The notes: generated from the sequence alone by a model not told the origin. Counted from the first letter of the stretch, positions 18,311 through 28,143 are shown. The stretch is DNA of 64,000 nt from Carboxylicivirga sp. (GCA_025210475.1 JAOARW010000003.1:107604-171603); one strand, 5' to 3'. Numbers and translations: made by a program.

Positions 18311-20083
18311 TTAATACATGGCTTCAATATGTTCTTTATAAATTTGATTAACCTGTTTTCGTCTAACTTTTAAAGAATTGGTAAGCATGCTGTTATCAAT
18401 GCTGAAAGCTTCTGGTAATAAATGAAATTGAATAACATGTTCATGTTTCGGCAAATGACTTTGATATTTTTCAATTTCTTTTTCAATCAGCTTGTAAACT
18501 AAAGGTTCTTTTAATAGCATAGACATTTCCTGTGCTTTAATATTCTGCGAATTAGCCAGTTTTTCGATAGCAGAATAAGTAGGAACAATCAAGGCTGTCA
18601 GGTATTTACGATTGTCGCCAATAACACACAATTGTTCGATAAACTTGCTTTTTGATAGCTCCAGTTCAACTTTTTGCGGAGATATATACTTGCCGGTCGA
18701 TGTTTTGATAATATCTTTAATTCGCTCAGTCATATGTAACTTACCGGCTTCCGGTATTGAACCCTGATCACCTGTGTAATACCAGCCGTCCTTTAAAACC
18801 TCTTCTGTTTGTTGAGGCTTCTTGTAATAACCCGAGAATACCGTTTTACCTTTTACGAGGATCATATTCTCCTCATTTACTTTCACTTCAATGCCTGGCA
18901 TGATGTCGCCGGTATAATTGAAGTCATAGTTCTGATGCGGCATACACGAAATGGTTGCGGTTGTTTCGGTAGCGCCATAACCGTAACAAATGTATAAGCC
19001 AATTCCATGAAAGAAACGCAGAAGAAAATTATTTAAAGCAGAACCAGCGCATGGCATATAACGAATGTTTCCACCAAAAACTTTCCTCACTTTTTTATAA
19101 ACCAATGCATTTGCTATTGATCTTTTTATACCTAGCGACAAAGGTACTTTTGAGCCATCTTTTTCATACTCAATGTAGTCCTGTCCTGTTTTGATGGCCC
19201 AATCAAAAATAGCTTTCTGTGCTTTGGGCCATTTAGCGGCCGTCTGCTGAATGGCATCATAGGTTTTCTCAAAAAAGCGCGGCACTACGCACATTACAGT
19301 AGGTTTTACCTTAGGCAATTCCTCAATAATAGCTTTAGGGTTCAGGTTGTAAACATTCGTTCCACCACAATGAAGCAAATAGAATGTCCATGTACGCTCA
19401 AAAACATGGCTTAATGGTAGAAAACACATCGATACATCGCTATCGGTCAGGTGTAACCTTTGGTCGTGAATTTTAAAGGCATGCATAAGCTGCGAGTGGT
19501 GAAGCATCACGCCTTTGGGTTCGCCTGTTGTACCAGAAGTATAAATAATGGTTGCCAGATCATTTGTATCAACAGATGATAGCTGCTGCTCTAATTGCTT
19601 AGAGTATGTTTGGTAATCAGCTTCTAAAAGTGACTTGAATGAAATAATGTGATCATCATTTGATTCGCCACAATCAAATGTTACCAGGTATTTTAAAGAT
19701 TCTGTTTCGTTAAGAGCTTTTTGTGCAATGGTTAATTGATCCTGGTCACCAACAAAAAGAATTTCCATTTCTGTTTCATCGATGATGTATTTTAGTTGTC
19801 CAAAAGTAGCCGTTGGATACATTGGAACAACCGTGGCCCGTGCAGATAAAATGGCTAAATCACTGATGGTCCATTGCGGCCTGTTTTGACTGTATATTCC
19901 TACTTTACTTTCAGTTTGAATATTTTTTGAGAGCAGAAACCGGGCAATTTGTTCTGATTGTTCTTTAAAAGTCTGCCACGAAATTGAGAGGTAAATGTCC
20001 TCGTGTTTGTATCTGAATACTTCGCGCGAACCATATTTGTTGGCTCTGTTGCGAAGCATTTGTGCGACATGTTTTTCTTTCAT
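18311..20083 (-). CDS. Long-chain fatty acid-CoA ligase (AMP-forming)
   Basis: A 590-residue adenylate-forming enzyme that activates fatty acids to acyl-CoA. The P-loop-like AMP-binding signature YTSGTTGEPKG is at about residues 178-190. Other blocks are VCMFLPLSHVFERT-like (MCFLPLSHVFERT), YGATETTA-type substrate motif and GWYYTGDQG, then the C-terminal KDIIKTSTGKYISP hinge. No transmembrane segment is evident. It starts 9 bp downstream of the acyltransferase gene, so the two form an operon; together they suggest acyl supply for envelope lipid synthesis or recycling of exogenous fatty acids (inference). Confidence 0.92.
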   Translation of the reverse strand: MKEKHVAQMLRNRANKYGSREVFRYKHEDIYLSISWQTFKEQSEQIARFLLSKNIQTESKVGIYSQNRPQWTISDLAILSARATVVPMYPTATFGQLKYIIDETEMEILFVGDQDQLTIAQKALNETESLKYLVTFDCGESNDDHIISFKSLLEADYQTYSKQLEQQLSSVDTNDLATIIYTSGTTGEPKGVMLHHSQLMHAFKIHDQRLHLTDSDVSMCFLPLSHVFERTWTFYLLHCGGTNVYNLNPKAIIEELPKVKPTVMCVVPRFFEKTYDAIQQTAAKWPKAQKAIFDWAIKTGQDYIEYEKDGSKVPLSLGIKRSIANALVYKKVRKVFGGNIRYMPCAGSALNNFLLRFFHGIGLYICYGYGATETTATISCMPHQNYDFNYTGDIMPGIEVKVNEENMILVKGKTVFSGYYKKPQQTEEVLKDGWYYTGDQGSIPEAGKLHMTERIKDIIKTSTGKYISPQKVELELSKSKFIEQLCVIGDNRKYLTALIVPTYSAIEKLANSQNIKAQEMSMLLKEPLVYKLIEKEIEKYQSHLPKHEHVIQFHLLPEAFSIDNSMLTNSLKVRRKQVNQIYKEHIEAMY

Positions 20084-20092
20084 GTTAGTCTA

Positions 20093-20974
20093 TTATTGTT
20101 TTGGCGATCTTTTCCATCTTCTGTGCGACCACAACCAATCCTGAGGTTTGGTTTTAATCACTTTTTCCAATTTATCTTTATAAAGTCGGGTTATTTCACC
20201 CTCATTATAGCTTTCTGGTTCGTCAGTCAGGATGGATAGTTCGACTTCATAATACCCTCTTTTAACCCGCTGAATATCGATGTACACAACCGGGTAATTG
20301 TATCTTTTGGCGTATTTTTCGGGTCCGTATAAAAAAGCTGTTTTTCTGTGAAAAAATTCAAACCAATACGAATTATCCAATTGTCTACCTCCTGAAGGGC
20401 CTTGGTCAGCAGCCATTAAATATACACATTTTTGATCTTTATATTTATCAAAGAGCTCAGAGGTGTTGTAAATTGAAACTAATTCAGTACCACATTTGGA
20501 ACGGCTGCGTTTTAGAATGTTATTGATGTATCTGTTCTTTAGTGGTTTATATAAGGCTGCAAAGTGGTTGTGGCATTGCAGGCTACCAGATTGACTTCCC
20601 CATTCCCAGTTGGCATAGTGGGCTGTGACGCCAATAACGCCATTGTGCTTGGTTAATAATTCTTCCAAAATTTCGGGGTTGAGAATCTTGTGACGCTTGA
20701 CAATCGAAGAATGTTTCATTGTAAAAGCCTTAAAGCTCTCCAGAAGATTATCGGTAAGGTTGCGGTAGAACTCTCGTGCGATATCTTCAATTTCTTGATT
20801 GTTCTTCTCTGGAAATGATTGCTTTAGATTGTCAAATATTACTTTTCGGCGATATTTAACCACTTTGCTCATGATCAATGCGGCAAAATCAGAAAGCGCA
20901 TATAGCAGCTTAAAAGGCATTATACTTACCACCCCAACAAATGATAAGAAAATGCAGGTCGTTAATAAATTCAT
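20093..20974 (-). CDS. LpxL/HtrB-type lipid A or lysophospholipid acyltransferase
   Basis: A 293-residue protein with an N-terminal hydrophobic anchor (about 1-22), then the acyltransferase core. The catalytic HX4E motif is HYANWE (His119, Glu124), followed by a conserved DQGPSGG block and a C-terminal WLWSHRRW element typical of the family. It acts at the inner membrane, adding a secondary acyl chain to lipid A precursors or related lipids. It is first in a two-gene operon with the acyl-CoA ligase, which may prepare the acyl donor; classical LpxL enzymes use acyl-ACP, so the pairing is mildly unusual. Confidence 0.88.
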   Translation of the reverse strand: MNLLTTCIFLSFVGVVSIMPFKLLYALSDFAALIMSKVVKYRRKVIFDNLKQSFPEKNNQEIEDIAREFYRNLTDNLLESFKAFTMKHSSIVKRHKILNPEILEELLTKHNGVIGVTAHYANWEWGSQSGSLQCHNHFAALYKPLKNRYINNILKRSRSKCGTELVSIYNTSELFDKYKDQKCVYLMAADQGPSGGRQLDNSYWFEFFHRKTAFLYGPEKYAKRYNYPVVYIDIQRVKRGYYEVELSILTDEPESYNEGEITRLYKDKLEKVIKTKPQDWLWSHRRWKRSPKQ

Positions 20975-21380
20975 TAAAAATATAGTGTTTCCTAGTGTTA
21001 CCGGTCTCTTTACTCAACAAACCGACGGAAAGTTACAAGTAAATCCGAATAATTGAACATTATTTTCTATTAATTTACTCTATAGTGATTTACAAAGCTG
21101 TGTTATCTTACGATTTTCTTTATCATGCTGGCGAGATAATAAATAAAGTTAAATCATACTTTTAGGTATTATTTATTAAACCAAATGCCGGTTTAGTGTG
21201 TTTATTGTTGAGTTATATGATCAAAGTATTTGTTTGGGTATTGGATGCTTGATATTAGGAATGCTTGCAAAATGCATTCGTTTAGTGTTTTGAGCTTCAG
21301 TAACAGATGATGACGAACAAGTGTGAGAAAATCAGATCATATAAATTGAGGGAGAATAATAACAAAGAAGTCAATAAAAC
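20975..21380. other. Divergent intergenic region
   Basis: 406 bp between the minus-strand acyltransferase operon and the plus-strand reductase gene. It must hold both promoters, but I see no exact TAnnTTTG box, hairpin or repeat worth naming. Confidence 0.5.
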
Positions 21381-22061
21381 ATGCAAAAGGAAGTGCCTAC
21401 AGCTAATAAGATTAAAACAGATTTACACGAAATACTGGACATCCGTCACTTAACGGATAGTACATTTGTAATGCGTATCGAAAAGAAAGACCTGGAGTTC
21501 GAAGCAGGTCAGCATGTATGTGTCGGACCACCCAATGGCATACATACACGCGAGTATTCGATATACAGTGCAGAGCAGGACGATAGCCTGGAAATTTTGG
21601 TTAAAGAAGTTGAAAATGGGTTGGTATCGCCCAGTTTAAAGAAATTGAAAAAGGGTGGTTATGTGGTGGTTGAAGAGCCAGTTGGTTATTTTACCATTAA
21701 TAAAGATCTGCCTAAAGATCAGGAATATGTATTTATAGCCAGTGGAACGGGTATTTCACCCTTTCACAGTTTTGTTATAAGTAAACCGGAGCTTAATTAT
21801 ACCCTCTTGCATGGGGTAAGAGAAGGTGAGGAGGCTTACGAAGCCGATACCTATGAGGCCGATCGATATGTGCTTTGTACTTCTCGTGACAAGACCGGTA
21901 AATATAATGGGCGTGTTACGGATTATCTGAAGAAAAATCCTTTCAGCAAAACGGCTCATTATTATTTATGCGGTAACTGCAATATGATTCATGATGTGTA
22001 CGATATTCTTGAAGAACAAGGAGTGAGCACAGATAATATTCATGCAGAAGTATATTTTTAG
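21381..22061 (+). CDS. Ferredoxin-NADP reductase-like FAD oxidoreductase
   Basis: A 226-residue cytoplasmic flavoprotein. The N-terminal FAD-binding barrel carries the RxYS motif (Arg57-Glu-Tyr-Ser60) and GQHVCVG. The C-terminal nucleotide-binding half has ASGTGISPF at about 119-127 and YYLCGNCNMI, and the chain ends with AEVYF, giving the aromatic C-terminal residue typical of plant-type reductases. It transfers electrons between NAD(P)H and a small redox carrier. It lies 64 bp upstream of a methylthiotransferase gene on the same strand, so it could supply electrons for that iron-sulfur enzyme (inference). Confidence 0.85.
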   Translation: MQKEVPTANKIKTDLHEILDIRHLTDSTFVMRIEKKDLEFEAGQHVCVGPPNGIHTREYSIYSAEQDDSLEILVKEVENGLVSPSLKKLKKGGYVVVEEPVGYFTINKDLPKDQEYVFIASGTGISPFHSFVISKPELNYTLLHGVREGEEAYEADTYEADRYVLCTSRDKTGKYNGRVTDYLKKNPFSKTAHYYLCGNCNMIHDVYDILEEQGVSTDNIHAEVYF

Positions 22062-22125
22062 TCAGTAGAGGAAAAGTAAATCATATTTAGCTGGAAGTTA
22101 TTATCCAGCTGCTAAATTTTTACAA

Positions 22126-23472
22126 GTGAAATACCATTTAGTAACATTGGGCTGTCAGATGAACCAGTCGGATAGCGAGCGAGTGAAAAGAGTTTTGGAA
22201 GGGATGGGCGCCCAATGGACCGACAACGAAACGGAAGCCAACGTGATTGGTATATTGGCTTGTTCGGTGCGTCAAAAAGCCATTGATAAAGTCTATTCGA
22301 AGATTGCCTTGTGGAATAAACGTAAAGCATCACAAAACCTGATTACCTTTATCAGCGGGTGTGTATTACCTGCCGATAAAAAGAAATTCCTCAAGTTGTT
22401 TGATATTGTTTTTGCCATGCGAGAGCTACCGCAGTTTCCGCAAATGCTTTCTCAATATGGAATAACTACACCGGCAGGCTTAGAGCGCGATAATCTTAAT
22501 CCTAAGGAAGAGATGTCGTTCTTCTGGCAGGTTAAGCCCAAGTATAACAGCTTGTTTGAAGCATTTATTCCCATCCAGAACGGATGTGATAAGTTTTGCT
22601 CATTTTGTGCAGTGCCTTATACCAGGGGGCGTGAAGTGAGTCGACCTTCTTCCGAAATACTTGATGAAGTGAGAAGTTTGGTTGAGAAAAGTTATAAGTC
22701 CATTACACTGCTGGGGCAGAATGTGAACTCCTATGGCCTTGATAAGAAAGGAGAGGAGTTGACCTTTGCTCAATTGCTGGAAGAAATTGGTAAGATAGGA
22801 CAGGCGACAGATCATTTATTCTGGGTTTATTTTACTTCACCGCATCCACGTGATATGCAACGCGAGGTGATAGAAGTAATTGCCAGGTACGATTGTCTGG
22901 CCAAGCAAATTCATCTACCCATACAATCAGGTGATGACAAGGTGCTGATTAAAATGAACCGAAAGCATTCGGTAAAAAAATACCGCGAATCTGTGGAAGC
23001 TATTCGTGAGCTGATCCCACAGGCTACCTTGTTTACCGATATTATTGTTGGTTTTTCGGGCGAAACGGAAGAGCAATTTCAGAACACCCGAAAGGCATTG
23101 AAGGAGTTTGCCTACAATATGGCGTATATTGCTATGTATTCGAAACGCCCGGGTGCCGCTTCATACAGCTGGCCCGATGATGTGGATTTAAAGATAAAGA
23201 AGGAACGTTTGGCCTTGTTGTCAGATGATTTAGCAGAAGTTTCGGGGGCTTACAATGCCAGAATGATTGATCAAACCTTTCCTGTATTGGTGAGAGATAC
23301 CGATCGTAAAAAAGGCTATCTGAGTGGGCAAACGGAAGGTAAAATTACAGTTCGTTTTGCTTCGGAAGATCGCGCATTGATCGGACAAATTGTTAATGTT
23401 AAGATTACGTCAGCCAGCAATTTTTCAGTAGAAGGGGAATTGGTTGAAATCGTGCAGTTGGTGGAAGAATGA
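22126..23472 (+). CDS. MiaB-type radical SAM methylthiotransferase
   Basis: A 448-residue tRNA methylthiotransferase with a GTG start at 22126. The N-terminal UPF0004 domain has the three cluster cysteines Cys10 (TLGCQMN), Cys46 (ACSVR) and Cys79 (SGC). The radical SAM motif CDKFCSFC gives Cys154, Cys158 and Cys161. A C-terminal TRAM domain follows (about 385-445). MiaB converts i6A37 to ms2i6A37 in tRNA. The usual NTCSVR is replaced by ILACSVR, and the N-terminus looks less canonical than typical Bacteroidota MiaB, so this may be a second, divergent MiaB-like enzyme. It overlaps the next gene by 4 bp (ATGA). Confidence 0.82.
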   Translation: MKYHLVTLGCQMNQSDSERVKRVLEGMGAQWTDNETEANVIGILACSVRQKAIDKVYSKIALWNKRKASQNLITFISGCVLPADKKKFLKLFDIVFAMRELPQFPQMLSQYGITTPAGLERDNLNPKEEMSFFWQVKPKYNSLFEAFIPIQNGCDKFCSFCAVPYTRGREVSRPSSEILDEVRSLVEKSYKSITLLGQNVNSYGLDKKGEELTFAQLLEEIGKIGQATDHLFWVYFTSPHPRDMQREVIEVIARYDCLAKQIHLPIQSGDDKVLIKMNRKHSVKKYRESVEAIRELIPQATLFTDIIVGFSGETEEQFQNTRKALKEFAYNMAYIAMYSKRPGAASYSWPDDVDLKIKKERLALLSDDLAEVSGAYNARMIDQTFPVLVRDTDRKKGYLSGQTEGKITVRFASEDRALIGQIVNVKITSASNFSVEGELVEIVQLVEE

Positions 23473-24761
23473 GAAACAAGAAAGTAGGCTTTAAAACATT
23501 GGGCTGTCGTTTAAATCAATTTGAAACAGATGCCCTGGCTTCTAAGTTTGTTAACCTGGGCTACGATGTTGTAGAAGATAGTAAGGATACCGATGTGTTT
23601 GTGGTTAATACCTGTACCGTAACCAATCAGAGTGATCAAAAATCAAGATATGTGGTTAATAATGCTTTGAACAATGGTCACTCGGGAATGCTGATTATTA
23701 CTGGTTGTATGGCTAATCATCACAAAGAACAGCTTGAGCAGCGTTATCCCAATGCATATGTAGTCGACAACCAGCAGAAAAGTGCGATCCCTCAATTGGT
23801 AGAAGCACACTTTAATAAGGAAATCGTACCAGCCAATCAGAATAAAGCAGATGTATTTAGTTATGCGCCGGCGGCGGATACTTTTCACACGCGTAGTATG
23901 ATTAAAATACAGGATGGCTGCGATAACTACTGCACTTTTTGCATCATTCCCAAAGTGCGTGGACGTGCCGTTAGCCGACCCCTTAACGATATTTTGGAGA
24001 ACATTAAGCAGGTGTTGGCCTTTGGCTATAAAGAGGTGGTAATTACAGGGGTAAATATTAGCCGGTATAATTATAATGGTGTTGGTTTTTCAGGATTACT
24101 AAAACAAATTGTTGAAATTGATCAGGATTTCCGTGTACGGATTTCATCCATTGAGCCCGATCGTTTCGATGAAGCTTTTTTTGACTTATTAAAGCATCCT
24201 AAAATAACTCCTCATTTGCATCTTTGTTTGCAAAGTGCCTCTGAATCGGTCTTGTTACAAATGAGGCGCATGTATACTTATAAACTTTATAAACGTATTG
24301 CAGAGCGTTTACGTGCGATTAATCCGCTTTTTAATATTACAACCGATATTATCGTAGGTTTTCCTAGTGAGGATGAAGCTGATTTTCAACAATCCATTGA
24401 TGCGATCGGTGAAATAGGCTTTGGACATGTACATACTTTTAAGTACTCAAAGCGTGAGGACACAAGAGCTACCCGAATGAGTAATGTGGTTCCGGAGAAA
24501 GCAAAAACTCAGCGAAGTGAATTATTGCGTCAAAGAGCCCTTATTTCTAAAAAGACTTATCGTCAGCAGTTTATTGGTATGGAACAACAAGTACTGATTG
24601 ATACCATAAAGGATGAATATTCCAAAGGGTATGGTGAGTACTATGTACCGGTTAAGATTAAGGAATCGTTAAAAAAGAATCAGATTTATACAGTACAGAT
24701 TGTCGGTATTGAGGAAAAAGGTGATGATCTGTGTCTATTGGGAGAGATAGTTAGATCGTAA
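23469..24761 (+). CDS. mtaB: MtaB-type tRNA t6A methylthiotransferase
   Basis: A 430-residue radical SAM enzyme. Cluster cysteines are Cys13 (TLGCRLNQFE), Cys49 (NTCTVT) and Cys80 (TGCMA). The radical SAM motif CDNYCTFC gives Cys151, Cys155 and Cys158, and a TRAM domain forms the C-terminus. The signature LGCRLNQ.E with NTCTVTN is characteristic of MtaB (YqeV), which makes ms2t6A37 in ANN-decoding tRNAs. It is translationally coupled to the preceding MiaB-like gene by an ATGA overlap. No clear terminator follows. Confidence 0.88.
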   Translation: MRNKKVGFKTLGCRLNQFETDALASKFVNLGYDVVEDSKDTDVFVVNTCTVTNQSDQKSRYVVNNALNNGHSGMLIITGCMANHHKEQLEQRYPNAYVVDNQQKSAIPQLVEAHFNKEIVPANQNKADVFSYAPAADTFHTRSMIKIQDGCDNYCTFCIIPKVRGRAVSRPLNDILENIKQVLAFGYKEVVITGVNISRYNYNGVGFSGLLKQIVEIDQDFRVRISSIEPDRFDEAFFDLLKHPKITPHLHLCLQSASESVLLQMRRMYTYKLYKRIAERLRAINPLFNITTDIIVGFPSEDEADFQQSIDAIGEIGFGHVHTFKYSKREDTRATRMSNVVPEKAKTQRSELLRQRALISKKTYRQQFIGMEQQVLIDTIKDEYSKGYGEYYVPVKIKESLKKNQIYTVQIVGIEEKGDDLCLLGEIVRS

Positions 24762-24968
24762 CTATCTCTATCATTTAATTATTCTTACTTACTACTAAAT
24801 AATTTCAATATTTTACCTCTGTTTGAGTCTATGTGATTAATAGTTATGATCATAAAAATATTTTGATCGAAGCCATTCTATTTTTCTTCTTTATTTAATT
24901 TTTACCCTGCTGTAAAATAAACAAAATATCGACAGAGTATATGTTTATGATAAGAATATTGTAAAGCT

Positions 24969-25022
24969 ATTAATCTGACTGTAAATCGAAGTATTCACTA
25001 ATTTATGGACTGTCAGATTAAT
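24969..25022. repeat. 11-bp perfect inverted repeat with 32-nt spacer
   Basis: ATTAATCTGAC at 24969-24979 and GTCAGATTAAT at 25012-25022. Flanking CTAT/ATA bases extend the symmetry imperfectly. It could be a structured RNA element or a remnant of a small mobile sequence. Confidence 0.5.
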
Positions 25023-25204
25023 ACTATGGGTGCTTTGGAGCCAAAGGGTTAGTGGTTAATTATGTAATTGTACTTTAGGGTAATTCTATTTTATTTTTAG
25101 TATTACAGTTAAATTAATAATTGCTAATGAGCCTTTTGATAAGGGTTGATTTTTTGTACCACTAGACTACCTATGCAATAATATGAATAACAATAAATCC
25201 ATTA

Positions 25205-25212
25205 TAACTTTG
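25205..25212 (+). promoter_or_regulatory. Promoter -7 box for the 103-residue protein gene
   Basis: TAACTTTG fits TAnnTTTG and predicts a leader of about 40 nt. Confidence 0.5.
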
Positions 25213-25259
25213 TCAAATGTTTAATAGGTGACCCGCCTGTCAGGGTTAAAGACCGTATA

Positions 25260-25571
25260 ATGAAAAACGTAAATGAAGCGTTACAGAAATTAAATCAGCA
25301 AGTTGACGAAGTGATTGAAAACAAAGGAGTAAGTGATGATTTTGTTCAAACGATGTATTTAATTAAAAGTGCGAGCAATTTTTTGAAGGAATTCAAGAAA
25401 GACTATACAGAAGAGGAGATTAGTGTTTTTATGGAGAAGGGTTTAGATGAAATTAATGAGCTGATTTTATCAAAAAACTCTTCCAGTGCCACAACTTTTG
25501 ATGAAAAAAACATTGATGGTTTAGCATTTATTCGTTTTTTGTTATCTACACTAAAACACGAAGATTTGTAA
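25260..25571 (+). CDS. Small helical protein of unknown function
   Basis: 103 residues, acidic and predicted largely helical, without a signal peptide, cysteine cluster or membrane segment. I recognise no family. Support for a real gene comes from an exact -7 promoter box 48 bp upstream, a clean intrinsic terminator 20 bp downstream, and no competing frame. It is monocistronic and converges on locus A. Confidence 0.65.
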   Translation: MKNVNEALQKLNQQVDEVIENKGVSDDFVQTMYLIKSASNFLKEFKKDYTEEEISVFMEKGLDEINELILSKNSSSATTFDEKNIDGLAFIRFLLSTLKHEDL

Positions 25572-25590
25572 GGAATAATACCTTTCTAAG

Positions 25591-25627
25591 TAACCTCCAA
25601 TATTTACTATTGGAGGTTATTGTTTTT
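25591..25627 (+). terminator. Intrinsic terminator
   Basis: AACCTCCAAT pairs perfectly with ATTGGAGGTT around a 7-nt loop, followed by ATTGTTTTTA. It lies between the 103-residue protein gene and the convergent end of locus A. Confidence 0.85.
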
Positions 25628-25666
25628 ATAAGGTTAAGGAATGGGAAAGCTTTATAAATACCAGTT

Positions 25667-28093
25667 TCAATCTTTTATTAAAAATTTGCACGAAGCGCTT
25701 TGTTGTTTATTTGTTATTTGGGCGATAAATAATTTATCAGAAATACTGGTTCCATAGTATTGCCACACAATTTTATGATTGCCTGGGCTATAAGGCAAAT
25801 TAACTTTAGAAATCAACTGACCATTAAGGTTGTAAATCTCCAGAATATTATCAGCTCCCACTAAACTCACAGCAAATGTTACTTTGTTGCTTTCAATCTT
25901 TGAAACCTTTATATTGGTTTGTTTAGTTTTTACAGAAGGTATATCAGTATTGGTTAAGTGTACAAGTGAGAAAGCATCCACAATTACATGCCCATCTGTA
26001 TTGTCATTTCTAACTGTTATATTATAATCTGTACCACTACTAAATGATAAGGTATCGAGCTTAATCCATTGTCCATCATTAATTCTTTGGTTGATCGTAT
26101 ATTCTTTAAGCCCTTCATCAGAGCTAATGGTTACAGGAGTATTACTTGATCTTGAACCGCCAGACGTGTGTCTTTCATAAATGACATAGCTACCACTTTG
26201 TTCAGGTTTATAAGAAAATACAAACGATTTTTGACCTTTATTCTCATTCTTATCATGCCAATAATCGCTACCATAATATTTAGAGTTAAATGTGCTGCTT
26301 TGCCACTCTCCAGTATAGCTACCATTCGAATCCAGATTATCCAATATGATGCCATTATCCGGTTTCAAAGGATCTAATCCAACCAATATTTTAAGCTCAT
26401 TCATATGATTGTGGCAAACATCGCGTATATCAGTATCGTATTTCTTACAAAGAGCTGCAGCTGAACCCGTGGCAACACCCATTTGTCCAATGGTATTCAT
26501 TACACGTGGGCTTCCTAATCCGACATGTGAGCATGAGAAGCACCGGCCAGCCATCATTAAATTATCCAAATCTGCTGCAATAAAACATCTGAATGGGATG
26601 TAATAAAGATCTATCTTGGTGAAAATCGCTTTAGTCAGAAAATCATAAATATCGGATTTGGGCATGTGTAAATCAATTTCACGCTCTTCAAATACTATAT
26701 TGTCATCATACTCCACGGAATTAATCACGTCGTTTTGAGTAAGAATATGCTCTCCTAAAAGTCGGCGAGATTCCCGTTTTCCTGACACATAACCAACCCA
26801 CTTTAGCTTTAAATATTCATTACCGTCTTTTTGTTTTTCATTGAAAAAAGCCCCATAAATAGCTCTTAATAAATGATCTCTTATTTTTTCGGCATCGGCG
26901 AAAGGATCAGATCCAATGCCATACTCCCAATACCACTCATTTTTACTTGCTGCATAGTCTTTTGCTACATCCATGGCCCAGGCAACTTCGGGAAAAGCTG
27001 AAGGATTATCACTATAATGGGAATTAAATAAGAGGGTTGATCCCATCATCATGTTGTCCTCAATTTCGGGAGCCAATGATTCATTGTATTTACTTTTGGC
27101 TTCGCGACCAATCATAAAGCGATTACCTGCCCAGTAACCAATCCAACCATCACCCGTGCAATCTATAAATGTAGTTCCGTTAAAGCGATACTCTTCACCT
27201 GTTCGTATATCTTTGGCATCAATTGATACGATATTCCGATCGTGCTTATTGACTGCAAAAGCACGTGTATTGAGAAATAAATCAATGTTTTCTTCTTCCA
27301 GAATAACAGAATGCCGTGATGTGTTACTTTCAATTGCAAGTTGGGAACCATTTGGATAATGATCGGTATTAATCTCGTGGACTATTTTATGGCCAGGCAA
27401 ACCTATTGTATGAACTCTGATTTCTTCGCTGGCATTTCCTCCCAGTACCGGACGGTCCTGAATCAAAACTACTGAACAACCTTCACGAGCTGCGGCTATC
27501 GCTGCGCTACAGCCAGCCATTCCTCCACCAATGATAACAACATCGTAATCGCCGGTATGTGTTGGTTCGGCTATGCCCAGTAATTGCCTGCGCCATTGGT
27601 TTAGTTCTGTTAATTCATTGGGTGGGGTAAATGAGTGGGTAGTTAGAAAGATTGCATCGCAACGGCCGTCAAAACCAGTTAAATCTTTCAGCTCGATAAG
27701 GTTATTACCTTTATTTAGTGAGCATTTTCCACCATTTACCCAATTCCAACCTTCATTTTTACCAAAAATCATTGGTAGGGCATTGCCATTGATTAATATT
27801 TTAAACTGACCTGGACATTCCGGATGTTCAGGAACCCAGTCTTTGGTGCGCACCCAAATGGTATATTCGTTACTTTCAGCAACCTTAAATGACTTGGCAG
27901 CGTTGGCCACTGGCTCGCCCAACCCATGTGCCAGAACATAGCTGCTACCCATTAGATGAGTAAATTGTTGATCAACTTTCCAACCTCCCAGGTTGGAAAA
28001 GCTTTCGGCTTCAATCAGTATTTCAGATTGCGAATTGCATCGCTGAGCATTTAGCAAGCCCATTAAGATGAAAATGATCACTGTATATTTCAT
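25667..28093 (-). CDS. Secreted FAD-dependent oxidoreductase with carbohydrate-binding-like and T9SS-like tail domains
   Basis: An 808-residue exported protein and last gene of locus A. Order: signal peptide (1-22, ending NSQ), an N-terminal CBM-like beta domain (about 24-155, LIEAESFSNLGGW), an FAD_oxidored core with dinucleotide motif GGGMAG (189-194) and NASEEIRVHT, a golvesin/xanthan-lyase-like beta domain (about 590-715, YYGSDYWHD, SGSYVIYERHTSGG), and a C-terminal beta module (about 725-808, LEIYNLNGQL, ending CKFLIKD) that resembles a type A T9SS sorting domain. The substrate is unknown; oxidation of a sugar or polyol is plausible from context. A 69-bp gap with a hairpin separates it from the DUF4998-like gene. 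Confidence 0.82.
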   Translation of the reverse strand: MKYTVIIFILMGLLNAQRCNSQSEILIEAESFSNLGGWKVDQQFTHLMGSSYVLAHGLGEPVANAAKSFKVAESNEYTIWVRTKDWVPEHPECPGQFKILINGNALPMIFGKNEGWNWVNGGKCSLNKGNNLIELKDLTGFDGRCDAIFLTTHSFTPPNELTELNQWRRQLLGIAEPTHTGDYDVVIIGGGMAGCSAAIAAAREGCSVVLIQDRPVLGGNASEEIRVHTIGLPGHKIVHEINTDHYPNGSQLAIESNTSRHSVILEEENIDLFLNTRAFAVNKHDRNIVSIDAKDIRTGEEYRFNGTTFIDCTGDGWIGYWAGNRFMIGREAKSKYNESLAPEIEDNMMMGSTLLFNSHYSDNPSAFPEVAWAMDVAKDYAASKNEWYWEYGIGSDPFADAEKIRDHLLRAIYGAFFNEKQKDGNEYLKLKWVGYVSGKRESRRLLGEHILTQNDVINSVEYDDNIVFEEREIDLHMPKSDIYDFLTKAIFTKIDLYYIPFRCFIAADLDNLMMAGRCFSCSHVGLGSPRVMNTIGQMGVATGSAAALCKKYDTDIRDVCHNHMNELKILVGLDPLKPDNGIILDNLDSNGSYTGEWQSSTFNSKYYGSDYWHDKNENKGQKSFVFSYKPEQSGSYVIYERHTSGGSRSSNTPVTISSDEGLKEYTINQRINDGQWIKLDTLSFSSGTDYNITVRNDNTDGHVIVDAFSLVHLTNTDIPSVKTKQTNIKVSKIESNKVTFAVSLVGADNILEIYNLNGQLISKVNLPYSPGNHKIVWQYYGTSISDKLFIAQITNKQQSASCKFLIKD

Positions 28094-28110
28094 CTGATTT
28101 TTTTTTAATT

Positions 28111-28143
28111 AAAGAACCCCACAATTTTATTGCAGGGTTCTTT
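28111..28143 (-). terminator. Hairpin inside the locus A operon
   Basis: AAAGAACCC (28111-28119) pairs with GGGTTCTTT (28135-28143). It sits between the DUF4998-like and oxidoreductase genes. On the coding (minus) strand the tail is only weakly T-rich, so it may reduce rather than block transcription into the oxidoreductase gene. Confidence 0.5.

Larger units (their letters stand above)
24762..25259. other. AT-rich intergenic region with an inverted repeat and a promoter
   Basis: 498 bp. It contains an 11-bp perfect inverted repeat (24969-25022), a -7 box (25205-25212), and a short hairpin ACCC/GGGT around 25230-25246 in the predicted 5' leader of the next gene. No gene is seen. Confidence 0.55.
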
